Shown: in pieces, positions 59,761 through 64,000 of the stretch
Numbering within the stretch: the stretch's first letter is position 1
Layout: every line of letters starts with the position of its first letter
NCBI RefSeq assembly: GCF_026262505.1
Contig: NC_067203.1
Span: forward strand, 23,231,411 to 23,295,410
DNA: 64,000 bases
Direction: 5' to 3'
Source of the DNA: Trichomonas vaginalis G3
Lineage: Eukaryota > Parabasalia > Trichomonadida > Trichomonadidae
Notes under the pieces: generated by a model
What the model was told of the DNA's origin: nothing
What the model saw: the letters and a program-made list of their open reading frames with translations, nothing else
The model's database searches: none
Program-made: the position numbers and the translations under genes

Positions 59761-62700
59761 TAAAATTATGATAAATATGAAGAGAAAAATAATGTTATAA
59801 AACAATGATAGATATGAAATCAAAGAGAATCTCATAAAACAATGTTAAATATGAAATGAAAGAGAATAAGTTTCATGTTAACATCTGCACCATGCTCCAC
59901 TAGGAATTGGACAATTTCTATTGATTGCGATTTGATTGCAATACTAAGAGGGCATTCATTAATATCCAAAGAATTTGATAAAATTATGATAAATATGAAG
60001 AGAAAAATAATGTTATAAAACAATGATAAATATGAAGAGAAAGAGAATTCTATAAAACAATGATAGATATGAAAAGAAAGAGAATGATATAAAACAATGA
60101 TAAATATGAAATGAAAGAGAATTCTATAAAACAATGATAAATATGAAAAGAAAGAGAATGTTATAAAATAATGATAGATATGAAAAGAAAGAGAATGGTA
60201 TAAAACAATGATAAATATGAAATGAAAGAGAATCTCATAAAACAATGATAGATATGAAAAGAAAGAGAATGATATAAAACAATGTTAAATATGAAATGAA
60301 AGAGAATGTCATAAAACAATGTTAAATATGAAATGGAAGAGAATCTTATAAAACAATGTTAAATATGAAATGAAAGAGAATGATATAAAACAATGATAAA
60401 TATGAAAAGAAAGAGAATGATATAAAACAATGTTAAATATGAAAAGAAAGAGAATTTCATAAAACAATGATAAATATGAAATGAAAGAGAATGATATAAA
60501 ACAATGATAAATATGAAATGAAAGAGAATGATATAAAACAATGATAAATATGAAATGGAAGAGAATCATATAAAACAATGATAAATATCAAAAGAAAGAG
60601 AATCTCATAAAACAATGTTAAATATGAAATGAAAGAGAATAAGTTTCATGTTAACATCTGCACCATGCTCCACTAGGAATTGGACAATTTCTATTGATTG
60701 CGATTTGATTGCAATACTAAGAGGGCATTCATTAATATCCAAAGAATTTGATAAAATTATGATAAATATGAAGAGAAAAATAATGTTATAAAACAATGAT
60801 AAATATGAAGAGAAAGAGAATTCTATAAAACAATGATAGATATGAAAAGAAAGAGAATGATATAAAACAATGATAAATATGAAATGAAAGAGAATGATAT
60901 AAAACAATGATAAATATGAAGAGAAAGAGAATTCTATAAAACAATGATAAATATGAAAAGAAAGAGAATCTTATAAAACAATGATAAATATGAAATGAAA
61001 GAGAATGATATAAAACAATGATAAATATGAAAAGAAAGAGAATGGTATAAAACAATGTTAAATATGAAATGAAAGAGAATGATATAAAACAATGATAAAT
61101 ATGAAATGAAAGAGAATGTTATAAAACAATGATAAATATGAAATGAAAGAGAATCTTATAAAACAATGATAAATATGAAATGAAAGAGAATGATATAAAA
61201 CAATGATAAATATGAAAAGAAAGAGAATGTAATAAAACAATGATAAATATGAAATGGAAGAGAATCATATAAAACAATGATAAATATCAAAAGAAAGAGA
61301 ATCTCATAAAACAATGTTAAATATGAAATGAAAGAGAATAAGTTTCATGTTAACATCTGCACCATGCTCCACTAGGAATTGGACAATTTCTATTGATTGC
61401 GATTTGATTGCAATACTAAGAGGGCATTCATTAATATCCAAAGAATTTGATAAAATTATGATAAATATGAAGAGAAAAATAATGTTATAAAACAATGATA
61501 AATATGAAGAGAAAGAGAATTCTATAAAACAATGATAGATATGAAAAGAAAGAGAATGATATAAAACAATGATAAATATGAAATGAAAGAGAATGGTATA
61601 AAACAATGATAAATATGAAAAGAAAGAGAATGATATAAAACAATGATAAATATGAAATGAAAGAGAATGATATAAAACAATGATAAATATGAAAAGAAAG
61701 AGAATGTTATAAAACAATGTTAAATATGAAATGGAAGAGAATGGTATAAAACAATGATAAATATGAAAAGAAAGAGAATGTTATAAAACAATGATAAATA
61801 TGAAATGAAAGAGAATGTTATAAAACAATGATAAATATGAAATGAAAGAGAATCTTATAAAACAATGATAAATATGAAAAGAAAGAGAATCTCATAAAAC
61901 AATGTTAAATATGAAATGAAAGAGAATGATATAAAACAATGATAAATATGAAAAGAAAGAGAATGATATAAAACAATGTTAAATATGAAAAGAAAGAGAA
62001 TTTCATAAAACAATGATAAATATGAAATGAAAGAGAATCTCATAAAACAATGTTAAATATGAAATGAAAGAGAATAAGTTTCATGTTAACATCTGCACCA
62101 TGCTCCACTAGGAATTGGACAATTTCTATTGATTGCGATTTGATTGCAATACTAAGAGGGCATTCATTAATATCCAAAGAATTTGATAAAATTATGATAA
62201 ATATGAAGAGAAAAATAATGTTATAAAACAATGATAAATATGAAGAGAAAGAGAATTCTATAAAACAATGATAGATATGAAAAGAAAGAGAATGATATAA
62301 AACAATGATAAATATGAAATGAAAGAGAATGATATAAAACAATGATAAATATGAAAAGAAAGAGAATGGTATAAAACAATGATAAATATGAAAAGAAAGA
62401 GAATGTAATAAAACAATGATAAATATGAAAAGAAAGAGAATGTTATAAAACAATGTTAAATATGAAATGGAAGAGAATGGTATAAAACAATGATAAATAT
62501 GAAAAGAAAGAGAATTTCATAAAACAATGATAAATATGAAATGAAAGAGAATGTTATAAAACAATGATAAATATGAAATGAAAGAGAATCTTATAAAACA
62601 ATGATAAATATGAAAAGAAAGAGAATCTCATAAAACAATGTTAAATATGAAATGAAAGAGAATGATATAAAACAATGATAAATATGAAAAGAAAGAGAAT

Positions 62701-64000
62701 GATATAAAACAATGTTAAATATGAAAAGAAAGAGAATTTCATAAAACAATGATAAATATGAAATGAAAGAGAATGTTATAAAACAATGATAAATATGAAA
62801 AGAAAGAGAATTTCATAAAACAATGATAAATATGAAATGAAAGAGAATGTTATAAAACAATGATAAATATGAAATGAAAGAGAATAAGTTTCATGTTAAC
62901 ATCTGCACCATGCTCCACTAGGAATTGGACAATTTCTATTGATTGCGATTTGATTGCAATACTAAGAGGGCATTCATTAATATCCAAAGAATTTGATAAA
63001 ATTATGATAGATATGAAAAGAAAGAGAATGGTATAAAACAATGTTAAATATGAAATGAAAGAGAATGTCATAAAACAATGATAAATATGAAAAGAAAGAG
63101 AATGATATAAAACAATGATAAATATGAAAAGAAAGAGAATTTCATAAAACAATGATAAATATGAAATGAAAGAGAATGGTATAAAATAATGATAAATATG
63201 AAATGAAAGAGAATCTCATAAAACAATGTTAAATATGAAATGAAAGAGAATGTAATAAAACAATGATAAATATGAAATGGAAGAGAATCTTATAAAACAA
63301 TGATAAATATGAAATGAAACAGAATGTAATAAAACAATGATAGATATGAAATGAAAGAGAATGATATAAAATAATGATAAATATGAAATGAAAGAGAATC
63401 TCATAAAACAATGTTAAATATGAAATGAAAGAGAATCTTATAAAACAATGATAAATATGAAATGAAACAGAATGTAATAAAACAATGTTAAATATGAAAT
63501 GAAAGAGAATAAGTTTCATGTTAACATCTGCACCATGCTCCACTAGGAATTGGACAATTTCTATTGATTGCGATTTGATTGCAATACTAAGAGGGCATTC
63601 ATTAATATCCAAAGAATTTGATAAAATTATGATAAATATGAAGAGAAAAATAATGTTATAAAACAATGATAAATATGAAATGAAAGAGAATGATATAAAA
63701 CAATGATAAATATGAAAAGAAAGAGAATTTCATAAAACAATGATAAATATGAAATGAAAGAGAATGGTATAAAACAATGTTAAATATGAAATGGAAGAGA
63801 ATCTTATAAAACAATGTTAAATATGAAATGAAAGAGAATCTTATAAAACAATGATAAATATGAAATGAAAGAGAATGATATAAAACAATGTTAAATATGA
63901 AATGAAAGAGAATGTTATAAAACAATGATAGATATGAAATGAAAGAGAATGATATAAAATAATGATAAATATGAAATGAAAGAGAATCTCATAAAACAAT
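59761..64000 (-). repeat. 37-bp tandem array with recurrent ankyrin units
   Basis: More than 90 copies of a 37-base unit AAACAATGATAAATATGAAA followed by TGAAAGAGAATNNNAT run to the window edge. Six near-identical copies of a block of about 150 bp start at 59868, 60641, 61340, 62076, 62886 and 63521, spaced 773, 699, 736, 810 and 635 bases apart. Most of these spacings differ from each other by whole 37-mers; the fifth copy lacks the block's downstream edge. Read on the minus strand the block encodes one ankyrin repeat (LDINECPLSIAIKSQSIEIV, FLVEHGADVNMK). The 37-mer varies mainly at three slots: GATAAA/GTTAAA/GATAGA, AATG/AAAG/ATGG/GAG, and the NNN triplet. Because 37 is not a multiple of 3 the minus-strand frame rotates, giving LFYxILFHFIFIIVLYHSLS-type hydrophobic peptides. 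Confidence 0.85.

Noticed and set aside
59761-64000. Chain of small hydrophobic minus-strand genes (60-145 codons)
   Set aside because: They are windows through the 37-mer in rotating frames, with stops set by the variable triplet; no start context or separate identity.

Overview
The window looks like a nuclear contig from a trichomonad, most probably Trichomonas vaginalis. It is strongly AT-rich. The genes are intronless and sit on both strands with short intergenic gaps. Several have an initiator-like TCA(T/C)(T/A) a few to about 30 bases before the ATG. The ankyrin proteins with the N-terminal block typical of Trichomonas (DUF3447-type) are very characteristic. The species call rests on remembered family resemblance, not on a search.

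Layout. 1-6 kb: the 3' end of a gene, a beta-helix Pmp-like surface protein, a small unknown gene, a large ankyrin gene broken by one frameshift, and a small tail-anchored acidic protein. 6.7-10.3 kb: tRNA-Asp, a subtilisin/kexin-like membrane protein interrupted by two in-frame TGA codons, and a 633-bp dispersed repeat. 10.3-21.3 kb: a giant talin-like protein, an EF-hand protein, tRNA-Val(GAC), a small bromodomain protein and a coiled-coil protein. 21.3-28.2 kb: gene-free, holding a chain of long imperfect hairpins split by a 2.28-kb transposon-like element with a 9-bp target duplication, plus two degenerate tRNA-like elements. 28.2-46.1 kb: myotubularin phosphatase, a doublecortin/P-loop fusion, two ankyrin genes, TTAA-flanked miniature transposons, a RasGAP-like protein with a lysine-rich tail, a diverged bromodomain paralogue, a seven-membrane-span protein and small unknowns. 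46.2-49 kb: a 1.1-kb hAT-like element with an 8-bp target duplication and the second copy of the 633-bp repeat. 49-54.6 kb: casein kinase II beta subunit, a beta-rich unknown, a Gly/Asn-rich protein and a PP2C phosphatase.

54.9-64 kb is a repeat-driven region. It holds decayed ankyrin genes on both strands and two 267-bp inverted repeats that enclose a 2.05-kb hAT-like element. That element carries its own 32-bp minisatellite. From 59.7 kb to the end there is an array of a 37-bp repeat, with an ankyrin unit recurring about every 640-810 bp. Within the 37-mer, variation is concentrated in a few slots. One is a 3-base slot that is exactly one codon in one of the three minus-strand frames.

Functionally the genes point to cytoskeleton and adhesion (talin-like, doublecortin-like), phosphoinositide and phosphoprotein signalling (myotubularin, PP2C, CK2 beta, RasGAP-like), chromatin (two bromodomain-type proteins) and the expanded ankyrin and surface-protein families of trichomonads. 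No operon structure is expected. The most unusual material is non-coding: the hairpin chain, the 37-bp array, and a recurrent TGTCACTTTT/AAAAGTGACA box next to gene starts. I saw no Polinton or retroelement coding regions.
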